64,000 nucleotides of DNA from Immersiella caudata (taxonomy: Eukaryota > Ascomycota > Sordariomycetes > Sordariales > Lasiosphaeriaceae): assembly GCA_030512335.1 (NCBI GenBank), contig JAULSU010000002.1, forward strand, positions 1,674,001 to 1,738,000, read 5' to 3'. This document shows, piece after piece, positions 31,828 through 43,442 of this stretch; positions within the stretch are counted from its first letter, which is position 1; the number at the start of each line of letters is the position of its first letter. The translations under genes were made by a program, and so were the position numbers. The notes below the pieces were generated by a model. That model made no database searches. It was given only the letters and a program-made list of their open reading frames with translations, and was not told where the DNA came from.

Positions 31828-33106
31828 ATGAAGCAGTTTCTATTCTTGCTCGTTTTGGGGGTGACGTGGCTGGGTGTCGCGAGCGCAAAGCAGATCGTGC
31901 AGGGGAAAGCCTTTGAGAGGATCATCCAGGTCTGGCTGGAGAATCAGGTACATTTCTCCCCGTGTTCGTCGCAACCTCGCGCGCACGAGCTGACATATTG
32001 ATGAATTGCAGGACTTTGCCAAGGTTTCCCTGGATGCGAATATCGTTGACTTAAAGAGGAAAGGAGTGACAGCCCTGAGGTACTATGCGCACACGCACCC
32101 GAGCCAGCCAAATTATCTCGCCGCGATCGGTGGTGATTACTTTGGGTGCAATCATGATGAGTTTGCGAGGTTACCGGAGAAGGTTTTCACTGTGGCCGAT
32201 TTGCTAGAGTCGAAGAATATCTCGTGGGCGGCGTACATGGAGGACATGCCCGGACCGGGATTCATGGGGAATTATAGTGATGGGTCGACTAGAAATGGGG
32301 GTTGGGATTATGTGAGGAAGCATAAGTAAACAGCCTTCTGTCTGGAAGGGGGTTTGGGGGGGCATTTGCTAACGGGCTACAGTCCATTCGTGACGTACGA
32401 TAGCGTCACCAACGACGGAGACCGGCTTCTGAGGATTCTCTCGTTTGACGATTTCCACCGGGACTTCGCGGCAAGGCGCGTACCCCAGTTTGTTTTCATG
32501 ACGCCAAACATGATGAACGACGGGCATAACTCATCGCTTGAAGCCGCTGCGGAGTGGTCGCACAAGTTCTTGGAGCCTCTGCTGGCCGACAACGCCTTTG
32601 ACGAACGCACGCTGATTATGTTGACCTACGACGAGTCGGAAACATATGAAAACCCCAACCACATTGTGACTTTGCTGCTGGGCAGCGCTATCCCAAAGGC
32701 TATGAAGGGGACTGAAGATGCCACGTTCTACACACATTATAGCACCCTGTCAACAGTCGAATATAACTGGGGTCTGCCGAATCTGGGGCGGTACGACGTT
32801 GGAGCCAATGTGTTCCATTTTGCGACAGAGGCAAGCGGTGGTTACAGGGGGAACAAGGATCCAGAGAACCTGAAATCGGTCAACAACTCGGTATCGTACC
32901 CTGGATTTCTGCACAACGAGACAGCAAACCAGCTGCCAATTCCTCCGCCAAACCTCAATCTTGTGGGTGCGAGCGGCCAAGGCGTTTTGGAGGCGATCAA
33001 AAACGCCTGGCGGGCTGATAAGAACAAGGAAACTCCGTACGACGGAAGCGGACGGGTATACGACGGGGACAAATCGCCGCCTGTGTACAAGGTGCCTACT
33101 CTTTAA
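31828..33106 (+). CDS. secreted phosphate-repressible-type acid phosphatase (phosphoesterase family)
   Basis: This is an extracellular phosphomonoesterase of the fungal PHOA type. Three exons (31828..31947, 32012..32325, 32383..33106) give 385 residues. The 64- and 57-bp introns have branch sites GCTGACAT and GCTAAC. Residues 1-20 form a clear signal peptide (MKQFLFLLVLGVTWLGVASA, then KQIV). Family motifs are FERIIQVWLENQ, HTHPSQPNYLAAIGGDYFGC and, after intron 2, PQFVFMTPNMMNDGHNSS and LIMLTYDES. Several N-x-S/T sites (NYSD, NNSV, HNET) fit a glycosylated secreted enzyme. The ATG at 31828 is chosen because it begins the signal peptide; the frame upstream opens only with TTG. Phosphate control is inferred from the family, not from a motif here. 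Confidence 0.88.
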
Positions 33107-33598
33107 TTTGGGCTTGGTTAGATGCCCGGTTCTGCAGCAAGTTTCAGATGCGAGGTTCTATCCCAACGACACCTCGAAATGGTGCTGTTCCTGGGAGATT
33201 TCCCACTCCAACGACCCCGCGGTGTTCTTTCCTCCCGTATGTGGTCGCTCATCTTGCACCTTCCTCGCTGCCAGCCGTCCGAGGTTCCAAGGTTTGGTCA
33301 ATTAAACGGGCCGTCTGCTCTTGCATCCTTCCTTTTCATGTTGCGAGCGACTTGGTTGGCCGTTTCCGCCGTGGGGATTCCGCTGGCAGTAGAGATTGGG
33401 GACCGTGTTTGCCTCTCCATTCAAAGTGTTCCGGGTCTGTAGCTACCCATCCTGTTCCTCGACACATCTTCAGCGGCATTTCATGGCACAGGGTCTTCAT
33501 CACAGCCACGGATACTGGTGCCCTTTCTTGGAAAACTGGTTTGATCCAACTCTTACATCCATCTGTCATAGGTGATGTTCGCCTGAGTCTGTTGCACC
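33107..33598. other. intergenic region, acid phosphatase / unknown large gene
   Basis: This 492-bp region holds the 3' end of the phosphatase gene and the promoter and leader of the gene at 33599, on the same strand. Pyrimidine-rich stretches precede the ATG. No ORF is supported. Confidence 0.4.
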
Positions 33599-36500
33599 AT
33601 GGCCGTCTTCTGCTGCTGTACAACTCCCCGCTCGTCCAAGTCAAGGCATGCCGCGGCCAAGGAGCACCCCAAGTTGCCTGTGCCTCCTCCACCAGTTCGG
33701 CTTCCCGGTCCCCTCACACTGAACCCGGTTGTTCCAACTTTCGCCGACCTATCCCCCAACTCACCCGCCTCAACACTGCCCTCAGTCCCGGCTACCATTG
33801 TTCCGATCGACCCGGTTGAGCTGGGACAGTTGGTTGTTGAAGACTCGGACAGCGACGATGAACTCGAGTCGCGGACGCACAACAAGAGCACCAGCACTTT
33901 ACAGCTCGTCCGTACTCATTTGCGTCGTCATCTCTCCCAAGACTCACTTTCCCGGAGGAAATCCCGGTCAGCTGTCGGCAGTAGTCAGGAGGAGATTGAG
34001 CGACGGGCTGAGCTGAAGAGGTTGATGCACAAGAGAATCCAAGAAGAACTACGGACAGAGGAGGGCCAAGGGACAATACAGAGTGATATATCGTCAAGTA
34101 ACCACCGCAGCGGCCCATCCATTGAGATCCTCCCGGGAGGTGGTCCTCGTGATAATCTCGAGTTTTCCGTCACGGAGGACAACACGCTGGACACCCAGTA
34201 CGCAAGCCCAGATGTTACGACGTCTCTGCTTCAAGACATGACGGTTATCAGCAATGACACCGACCGCCCGGAGGAGCGCCGGGCGAGCTGTCCAGAAATC
34301 TTGCCCAAGCCTGCGGGTCAAACACTTGTTCGAGAGAGAAACTCGCTCCCAACACTGCCCATTTCACCGGACTTTCTTCCAATACGCGCCCCAAGCTTGC
34401 GATCTTCGTCATCCTCGCTGGGATCTTTGCGACTATCCTACAGCGCAGGTCAGCTGGATGAACTACTCGGCTATCCTGACAGGGGTTATACCTTCAGAGA
34501 TGATAGCTCCATTCACAGAGGCCCAGTGTCCCCATTGTCAGCCAGAACTTTGTCAACTGCTCGGCGAATGCCCTTCTCGGGTCACTCAGACTCCTTGTCT
34601 CGGTCCCACTCATCACCAGGCCGTCAAGGCACTCCGGTTCCAGGGACTCCAGCTCCAGGAAACGAGAGGCGATCTCGATCCATCATGGACCAATCTCCTT
34701 TGAGCACTTGGCTTCGTAGCCAAGGCTTGCGGTCGACTTCTCCTTCGTTCTCGGGCGCGAGGACATCCGAAGACGAGCAAGGCAGCATCAAGGAAGCGGA
34801 AGTGGTGTACCTGAGAAGATGCAGTTCGGTACAGAACTCTGTGCTGCCCGAATCCGACCTCCCACGGCCAGAGATAGTTCATCTTTGTGACATGGATATA
34901 CACCGTCAACTTGCGACACGAGCATTCAACACCCCCGAATGTTCCAACAGCCAGTCCACTTCGGTAGCAAGCAACGACCTAGCAGGGTCAAGTGGCCAAC
35001 ACAACTCCGTCAGGCTAGAAGAACCTCAACAGGGGGGGGATAACACGGTGAGCGAGCTTCACGGCGCTCCTGGAGCAAGTGCACCAAACGCTTCTCCCAC
35101 AGGGATTATTACCAACTCTTCATCGGTTTATCCTTCGACGGCTCAGAGCTTGGATCCAACACCAGCCGTCTCCTCGTACCACGTCCCCGACTGGGTGACG
35201 GGCGGGAATTACCCCCTGGCATTCACAATGCCTGACTTTTCTTGTGAGCCATACTTCTTCTGATGCAGTTGAACGTCCAAGCTCATTTTAAAATAGGGCT
35301 CGAGAACTTAGGAAACCCCCATACCCAGAGCTCACCAGGAAGTTCTCCCCTGACGACTGGCGGAAATACATCCGCAAGCGCCGGTATAGACGCTTGCATC
35401 CAGACACAGCCAACTTCGCCGTGCCTATCATCCTCAACACCCTCCGCTAATGTTCAAAGAGACATCAAATCCGAGGTTTTGGACAAAAGCATGGGACGCT
35501 TTCGGTTGGGCCACGGTGCTCCCTCCGCAATCATCAACAGGTTCCACCACAAGACAAGCGAAGAGAGACGCACGGTATCCCACAAACCATCATTGTTGGC
35601 TCGACTCCATCTTACTCTTCCTCGGCGAGTCAAGTTGGCTTCTCGGGACTTTGATAGCTCTGGTTCGGAAGGACAGCATCAAACGTCATCCTTGTCGAGG
35701 GACCGCTTCTTTGTGAACGGCTTTGACCGTCCAGTTTCGACTGTTACCGAGAAGAGTGAGCTTTCAAGCGCGCCACAGTCGCCAGGGGCTCTCATCAGAG
35801 ACGATAGTGCCAGAGAGTTGTGGCATCGGGCCGTCTGCCGAGAGGCCAAACAGCGCACGTCGTCAGTTTGCCAAAACGAGAACCACAACAGAAGATCGAG
35901 TTTTCCCGACGAGGAGCTTCATAACAGATCAAAGAGCGTGGCATATGCATTGAAGCACCATAGCTCACTTGCCAGTTGTGGCCTGTACCATGGCGCTAGC
36001 TACGGGTTCGTAGCGCCAGCCACACCAGCTCGAACCTCAAGCAGAGGAATCAATCTGACGCTATCACCCGCCAGCGTCGACGTACTCTACACCCAGTCAC
36101 CGGCGAGTAGCCGAGCTCAATGGACTAAACCGACGAAGGGTTTGGATTCTTGGACTAAATTCCCTTCTCACGCTCGGACCGAACGAAGTAAAACCCCCGG
36201 TCATAGTGACAACATCCCAAACCGCGACTCCGTCGTTACCCCTATTGGGGACATCTCCATGGATAAGAGTGTCGATCCTGTCCAACAGACGCCGAAGACT
36301 GGCCCACGGACAATGCCGGGGAAAATCGGTAAAGCTATGCGGTCCGGGTTCAGCAAATTACTTCCATCAATGGCATCTCCGAGCCCCAGCACTCCAAAAT
36401 CATCCAAGAGCGGTCGAAGGAGCAGCGATCGCTACAAGCGGAGTCTAGAGTACCCAGAGCTTGAGTTGCAAGCCACAGAAGGAGGGTACCGGGAGTTGAA

Positions 36501-37119
36501 GGCCCTGGAGCACGAAATCAGAAGCTTGAAGTGCTCTCCCCGGACGCAGATTCCACCTGCATTGCAAGATAGCGCCAAGGTCAGCCTCAGCGCCAAGATG
36601 GCTGCACTGCTTCACACAGACGGCCCGAACGAGCTCTTGACACCCACGAGACCGCCTCCCAGTCATTCGAAAGGGTCAACGACAACCACAGAGAGATTTG
36701 TCACGCCCCTCAGCTCCATGTCTACAAATCATGACAACTCATCATTTCATTCCTATCCCCGATCAAGGCCGCAGTCACGGATGACGATGCCCTTCCATTG
36801 CGAAGCCTTGGCGGAAACAGCTTCAGGTAGGGATTCTGTCAAAAGCGATACAATCTTGAGCAGAGCTTTGTTACGCTCAGGGACAATATCCGACGTGGAT
36901 TCTGGTTTCTGTGGGAGCACAGCCAGTGTCCCAAAGTTTGAGACATGGAGTGGGAGATCGAGAACGCATCCATTCTTGCCATTGCGCAGCATGGACCAGC
37001 TAGACGGTATTGTAGGCGACTTTCAACCAGTTGGACTAAAGCGAGCTTCGCTTTTCGCCAGCCACAACGCAGCGGAGGTAGTTGGAATGCCTGTCAGCGA
37101 TCCCGTGGGGTCCGTTTGA
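33599..37119 (+). CDS. large Ser/Pro-rich protein of unknown function
   Basis: I do not recognise this gene. Two long ORFs, 33599-35263 and 35263-37119, are joined by a 53-bp intron (35244..35296, GTGAGC...AATAG). The junction makes a Trp codon and reads PDFSWLENLGNPH, so one 1155-residue protein is the better model. The N-terminus MAVFCCCTTPRSSKSR has three consecutive cysteines next to basic residues, compatible with palmitoylation (inference). A charged segment ERRAELKRLMHKRIQEELR near residue 140 looks helical. The rest is Ser/Thr/Pro-rich with many SP, RSxS and RxxS sites, suggesting a disordered, phosphorylated scaffold. A short conserved-looking block (GKIGKAMRSGFSKLLPSMAS, then ELKALEHEIRSL) lies in the C-terminal third. 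No catalytic motif or membrane segment was found. Confidence 0.7.
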
Positions 37120-37631
37120 GGAACAGCTCTCCAAACCTGTCGCATGGTAGTGGTGGAGATGCTTTGGCGACGACATAGGTTATTATCATTTGAGTATCAT
37201 GACGTGGTCGCATCGGCAGTTATACTTGTTTTCAAAGAGATTATTTAGAGAGCGCTATTACGTTGCGGGTTGTATGAGTAGACTCTGAAATATGAAGTTG
37301 GCATCCTCTTTTGCACACACCCTTTTTAGCAGTGACAGCAGAGCTGGTGACAACACGAAGTGGCATGAAGAGAGAAATAAAGCGGTAACAGATGAAGTAA
37401 TCGGTTGCCTTACTAGCATATCTATACAGGTCTATATACACGTAATGGCTAATTGCCATGCCGTCAAACGCCTTGAATCAACCCGGGTCAGCTCTCACCA
37501 ATCAACAAAAACCTTTCGAATCGAATCCCACCCATTAAGCAACGACAACCAAACATGTCCCCTCTTTGGCGCTGAGCCCAAGTAGCCCATCCACACCCTT
37601 AGCAGACCAAGCAATGACTTCTTTGTGTGTC
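37120..37631. other. convergent intergenic region
   Basis: This 512-bp region lies between the stop codons of the unknown gene and the MFS transporter. It should contain both 3' untranslated regions; an AAATAAA sequence occurs near 37375-37381 on the plus strand. No coding sequence was seen. Confidence 0.4.
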
Positions 37632-39874
37632 TTACACATCCTCCTTAGGCCTCGGGCCAAGCGAATCCCCCCCTGCGGGATTTCCAGTAGCATTCACCGG
37701 CGTCGACCTCCCCGACCACCTCTCATTCCCACTCGTAGTCATAGTCGGCGTGTTCGTCGCCGTCCCAGCCACCGTCGTCGCAGTACTCTCCCCGCTGGCG
37801 AACCGTAGGATGCGACGCTTCCGCTGCTCGTCAATCTTGCGTGTCATTTCCTCCCTGCGCTGTCGAATGGCAATGCAGAAATTGGAACCGGCGCGGATAC
37901 GTTCGCCTTGCCAGAGGAAGACAAAGGGGATGATGCACATGAGGGTGGCGAGGCCGCCGAGGAGGGAGCAGGCACCTGCGATGCCGAGGCGGGCGAACAT
38001 GGCGGCAGTGGCGAGCGGAAGGACGGTCGCGAGAAGGGAGCGCGAGCAAGAGGCTGCGGCGTTGGCAGAGGCAGCGTAAATTTCGTAGGCGTCAGTGAGG
38101 TAGTTACTGTGAGGTTCAGCTTCTGTGTGGAGAATAGAGCAGAATAGGGGGATGGCTTACAGGAGGGCTTGGAAGATGCACATGAATCCAAGGCCAAAGG
38201 GGATTCCCGCGAGAACGGGGACGTAAAAGGGGATAGACTCTCGGGAGGTCCAGCCAAGCCAGAAGAGTGAAATGGCGAACAGGGGGCCGCCGATGCAGGC
38301 AAGAGGGAGACGTCGGGATTCTTCTTGTCGGGTCCACGGAGCGTTGCGGTCTCGGGCACGGCGCAGAATATTGTCGTAGGTGAAAAAGATGGGCAAGGCC
38401 AGGAGACAGCCAACGCCGATGGAGAGATATGTTAGACCACACTCACCAGGGGAGAGGCCGTAAAGGTCCTGGAAGATCATCGGGAAAGCCTCGAATGACA
38501 TGTAAAAGATGGCATAGCAAAGGGCGAGGTACGCGCAGCTCGTATTGACGATTGGCTCGTAGATGATCATGCGAATGGGCCGGGTGAGAACGACCGTGGT
38601 CAATTCCTTGAAGGACTTCTTCTCGAGCTCGTGTTGAGCGACTACACGAGCAGTAGGATCATCTTTGCGGATGCCCTGGGCCCGACGCAGGAGAAGGACG
38701 GGTCCGAACGTTTCCGGGAGGAAGGCCAGCGGAACCATGGTTGCGCCAGCGTATACCAAGGCGATCCAAAAGGCCCAACGCCAGCCGATGCTTGTTGAGC
38801 AGTAGCCGGATATGACAGGGGCAAAAAGGGGGCCCATCAAGGTTGTCTAGACAAATCTGTCAGCCGTTTTTGTAGCCATAAAAGTTCAGGGAAATGTACG
38901 GCAAAGAAAAGACCCATGCTTCTGCCGCGAGTGCGCGGGTCAGCGTGTGTGTCGGCAATAATTCCTGGTACTATAGCAATCGGTGCGCTGGCGAAGACTC
39001 CGGCGAAGAGCCTGAAGACAAGGAACGTTGGCCAGTTTGGTGCGAGGGCGCAAGCCAACGTGAAAAGAGTGAACACAGAGAAAGTGCTGATTGTGAGTCT
39101 CCTGCGGCCGAATTGCTCGCTGAGAGGTGCCCAGAGGAGCGGCCCCATAACGTATCCTAGGTGGGTGTCAGGGGTTATCACTCTCGCGGAATGAAAAGTT
39201 TGGTTTGCTCACCTATTAGATAGACGGAGATAGGCAAAACCATCTGCTGCCTTGAATCGATATCCCACTCTGCGGTAATGAACGGAAGAGCATTGCTCGG
39301 GAGTGCGCTGCCCATCGTAGAGTTGACGATCAACATCATGACCATGACGAGCACGCTGTTCTTCTTCCGCTTTGACCAGTTGTAAGGATTTTCGGGGTCC
39401 CCTTCCTCCCACGCAACAATGGTATCCTCGTCATCACCATCGGAGCTGTAGAGTCCGGGCTTGAAGGAGATGTGGTTGTCTGCTGCTTCTTCTCGATAAC
39501 GGGAGGCGGCATCCTTCTCATCGATCTCCACGACCAGTCTGTTTAGACAGCTCGCACATCCTATGAAACATTAATTTGGAGCCAATGTGATCAATACGTA
39601 ATAACTCACGACCATGGCGAATTCGAATAGCCTCTCTAGCCAAGATGACCTCTCTGGGGTGGAGAAAGTCATCCGCTTCCACATCGTTGTTGTCAGCTCC
39701 AGGGGACCCCTGACCCTCCATCTGTTGGACGGGTTCGCCGGGTTGGACATGTTCCAGGTGCTGAGAATCGTCAACCGCCGGGGCAACGTCTGGCCCGGAA
39801 CGAGGCTCGTCGATTGAGACAAGAGGAAACACCCTGGGTTGCTCGTCGTCACGCTGGTTGTCACTCTGCGACAT
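37632..39874 (-). CDS. major facilitator superfamily transporter, DHA1 (polyamine/drug:H+ antiporter) type
   Basis: This is a proton antiporter of the Tpo1/Flr1-like branch; the substrate is unknown. Five exons (39874..39610, 39560..39213, 39156..38900, 38846..38161, 38106..37632) with introns of 49-56 bp give 676 residues. The family signature ENPYNWSKRKK precedes helix 1. Motif A is seen as LSEQFGRRRLT in the loop after helix 2, and GWRWAFWIALVYAG marks helix 6. Twelve helices can be counted, and the C-terminus is a Ser/Thr-rich tail. The soluble N-terminus is about 155 residues, long for the family, and contains RCASCLNR encoded across intron 1. A shorter start downstream is possible but no better-placed ATG was found before the signature. 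Neighbours give no clue to substrate. Confidence 0.85.
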
Positions 39875-41289
39875 GGTCGACAGGGGCGGCCTAAGGAAGG
39901 GAGGCGATGTGAAGCTGCCGCTGGCAGTGCTTCCGGAGCAAGGCAGTTGAGCGGCTGGCGTAGGTTATGCGGACACTTCGGGACAATAATACACACACCA
40001 AGATGCCGAGACACGAGGCGGGGGGCCAAGGAATGAAATACAGCGTTGGGAGACATCGACCGCTAGGGAAAAAGCGCCGTCGTCGACGTAAACGTCCCAT
40101 CTTGCGCGTTGCAGGCGCGCTCGCGCCCCCGAGAGAGGCGTGGTAGCGGGCAGTAGGCTTTGACATCGCGGTCCAGCAGAGGCTGTCCGAAACCTAGTAT
40201 CCGAGCAACTCGCTCATAGGTCAGAAGATGCTGGCTCAGTCTGCCAGCCACCGCTACAACCGATCTGAGCAACAGGAACATCGATGGGGAGAGTAGGGTT
40301 AGTAGGCTTTACACCTGATAGACCGTCAGGATTTGGACGATGCATATAGGCTTCCCATGGCGTCCTTCCCGCACGCCCCTCTAGCACGCCGGTCAGTGTG
40401 CTAGTGGTCAAAGAAACGGCTATGAGTAGCTTAACGTTGGCGAAGACCACACTGTCTCATCTGGGCCCAACATGCTCTCTGCAAGCCAGTGAGTGGCCAA
40501 AGGCTGCCGTCTGTGTGCCGGGAATATGGCAAAGCAGAGCAAAGTGTTGATGAAGTTGTCGCTTTGTTTTCCGATTCACTGCTGAATCCCGTCTTCTTCG
40601 CATGTTTGGGCCTTGTCTTAGGCTTGAGTCTGGAACTCGCGGTTCTGGCAATGACAAGCTTGCGCAACACTCGGTCCGCCAAAGTCTTTTCCCCCTGAAC
40701 ACACATGCCGAATGATGTCAATGCTATGTTTGGGGACGTTAGACCTCCTAACTGTCGACGGATCCAAGAGATTGGGTCGGACTAATGTAAGGTCAAGTGG
40801 GTACTTGGGTGGTATTTTGGCGATGACCGGGCAACAAAACCGCAACCGCTGAATGCTTGGTGGAATCGACTATTCTGTTGTTTATGTACCGACACCAGAG
40901 TGGGCAAGTGTCACTGCCAGACCAACATGAGGCGGAATTGAGGTAGCACAATCGTTTGAATTCGAAAGGCGATACGTTAGCAAGTCTAGGTAAGAAGACA
41001 TTGCCCGAATTCGATGATGCCGAACCCCCGTTCGCGGGGAGTCTCGGAACGCTGGTATACTGCATAAGCACGTTTCTGCCGCCACCTGCCACTTCGAATC
41101 TTCCGACATGCATCCTCCACATGAAGGGCGGCCGAGCGAGCGAGGCGGAAGTCGGAAAGTGTGAGGCCCGATCCACCCCCTGAATCGAGCTTGAGTTGAC
41201 CTGTGACAATGACCTAACCGGGCTGAAGAGGTGAGGCATCTGCAGGCCTGAGCTGACGCTCGCATAGGCACGACGGCGGTTTCCTGCCA
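39875..41289. other. 1.4-kb intergenic region, MFS promoter / prefoldin 3' end
   Basis: This region holds the upstream sequence of the MFS gene and the 3' end of the prefoldin gene, both on the minus strand. Short ORFs occur on both strands with no domain or splice structure. Nothing else recognised. Confidence 0.4.
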
Positions 41290-41868
41290 TCAAGTTTCGA
41301 GATTGATGGACTTCCCAAATCTTGCATAGAGCTCCACCTTCAGCTGCAGCATCTCTTGGCGAATATTGGCCAACTTCTCCTCGAGTTCCGTAATTTCTTC
41401 TTCCACTTTTGCCCCTGAGATGCCGAGCATCTCCTGCGCCTGGGGCAGTGGCACGTGGAAGAAGGCGTCGCCGACTTTGTAACTACCCCGCGTTTTAGTA
41501 CGGCGTATGGTAGCCCGGTGAAGTCGGAACTCACGGGATAATGTCGTCCTCGTCTGCAAGCTCAAGCTCGTTGGTGATGTCGTCTAGCTCCTCCTTCTCC
41601 TTCTGCGCAACGTCTTAGCAACAGGCCTGCCTCGGCAAGGGGTGGCGACACCAACGTTCTTCGTCTTGAGATCATCCTCGATCGAGAGTTCGTGTTGGTG
41701 CAGACGGCTGAACTTGTTGATCTTGTCCTGGTCCTCGCGACGAACTTCGATTTCCTCGCCCGCTGCTTCCTCGTCCTCCTTGGACAGCTGCCCAGCAAAA
41801 CATCAGCAAGGGTTCCGATGCCCAGGCATTCCGGATCTTAGCAATACCATGCGGCGATTCAGCATCAT
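41290..41868 (-). CDS. GIM3: prefoldin subunit 4 (Gim3 type)
   Basis: Prefoldin is the cytosolic hexamer that hands nascent actin and tubulin to the CCT chaperonin; subunit 4 is a beta-type subunit. Four exons (41868..41848, 41787..41656, 41602..41535, 41482..41290) give 137 residues. The protein starts MMLNRRMLSKEDEEAAGEEI, then VRREDQDKINKFSRLHQHEL, and crosses intron 3 as ELADEDDIIPYKVGDAFFHV. The two coiled-coil arms flank the short hairpin YKVGDAFFHVPLPQAQEML. C-terminal EEEITELEEKLANIRQEMLQ forms the second arm. Exon 1 is only seven codons. The second ATG at 41865 is an equally possible start. Intron 2 uses a less common GTTGGT donor. Confidence 0.87.
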
Positions 41869-43442
41869 CTTGGGCTGTGTTGGCGCAGAGAGCTGCTGTT
41901 GACGATTCCTTCTTGGTTGATTTTATTCTTTAGCCCCACGATACGTTGGTTGTCAGGCAGAGAGAGCCGCAAACCCCCCACATTGACCAGGCTCGAACCA
42001 GGGCGATCATGGTGGGGTAATCAATCCAGCTCCCGATTGGCTGCTGACCTACAGTCCTAGGCAAAGTCAACAGAATGCCGAATCCAAGCACACAGCCAGA
42101 CAATAATCGCGTTCACCCTGAGGCCTTCATCAAGCGTTCTGAACCACCCTCAATCATTTGCCTGTATAACAATGACACCGGGTCAAAAGCTGTATCCGCG
42201 GGCGACGGTCAAAAAGATTGTCAAGGCTCATTCAGGCTGCAACATCAGCAAGAATGTTGATGTCATGGTAAATACGCCCTCTCCCGACGCGTCATTCAGC
42301 GCGTTTTCTCACAAATTGCGTGTGTTCTAGATTTTTCTTGACTACATGTTGTTCATGCAAACGTAAGAGAGTTATATTCGCGGCTTGGCCCAGATATTCG
42401 TTTCTAACATAGTGTGTAGACTGATGAAGGAGTCCGCCATCGAAGCAAAGCAAGGGAATGAAAGGGGCATCACGGCACGAAGCGTGCGGAGGGTCACCGG
42501 GGTCAGTGTTTTCACACTTTTTGTGCATGCTCTCGACACTGACAAGACCCTGGGAACTTAGGACACTCTTGCCAAGTTTAAGGGATGAATTTAGAGGTGA
42601 AAAAGGCCACCAAAAAGATATATCACACGATCGCGGCGTGGGTTAGACAGCACAGCTTCGCACACCACGTCATGGGATTGAGGCCAGGTCCAGCTCCTTG
42701 ATGAGGCCGGAAAGGTGGGGAAGCACGCGACCAGAGCCGGTGTGGGGATGAGGACATGACGCTGCATGCAACAGCCAAAAGTGGGCTGTATGCGTGCACT
42801 TCGTGGAGGAGTCAGAGCACAAAGCATGCCCATCTCCAACTGAATTGGGCTCACAGAGTGGGCATACAGGAGTAACCGTTGAGTGTGCTGTTGAACGTGA
42901 GGACGACCTAAGCCGCGACTGTGGCTGGCAAGCACAGGGTAGTTAGAGTAAATGGATCACTGCTACCTAACAAGCTAGAAAGGCGGATACACTCCCTTGA
43001 CAACAGCTGAGAGCTGGAGCTGGCTAGGAATGTCAGGTTCTGGCCGATTCCGATTGCTTCTGCGACGGGAGCCCCAATTGCGACCAAACGAGGCGCGTGA
43101 GGGGCCGGCCTGGCCCGAGCGTGTTGGAGGCAGTCAGGTCAGGGCGCCGCTGGAACTCCAAAAATTTCCATGCCTTCCGTTTCTTTCAACCACATTCAAC
43201 GGACCTGCCCAAAACCTGACCAACGTCCGCTAGATTTTTCACCGGAAATCTGGCAATTAATTTCACCTGCTGCCCTTCTTCATCCTCCACGCGCCGAGAT
43301 TTCATCCTGAATCTCCTTCTCCACCCTACACAGCCTCAAGACCCCGCGCACCACTGGCGACACCTGCCTGCACCATAGCAAACGACGACCTCGAGACAGC
43401 TTTGCAACACAGCTTCGCCAGGCTTTTTCGCACGATCTTATA
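41869..43442. other. 1.57-kb divergent intergenic region, prefoldin / YAG7-like gene
   Basis: This region separates two divergent starts and must contain both promoters. A B-box-like sequence on the minus strand near 41985-42005 is not part of a foldable tRNA. The last 250 bases before 43443 are pyrimidine-rich leader. No coding exon is supported. Confidence 0.4.

Noticed and set aside
35263..37119. Second half of the unknown large protein as a separate gene starting at 35263
   Set aside because: The ATG overlaps the upstream stop region and a consensus intron joins the two frames cleanly, giving a single protein.
41975..42060. B-box-like GGTTCGAGCC on the minus strand
   Set aside because: No matching acceptor stem or A box at tRNA distance.
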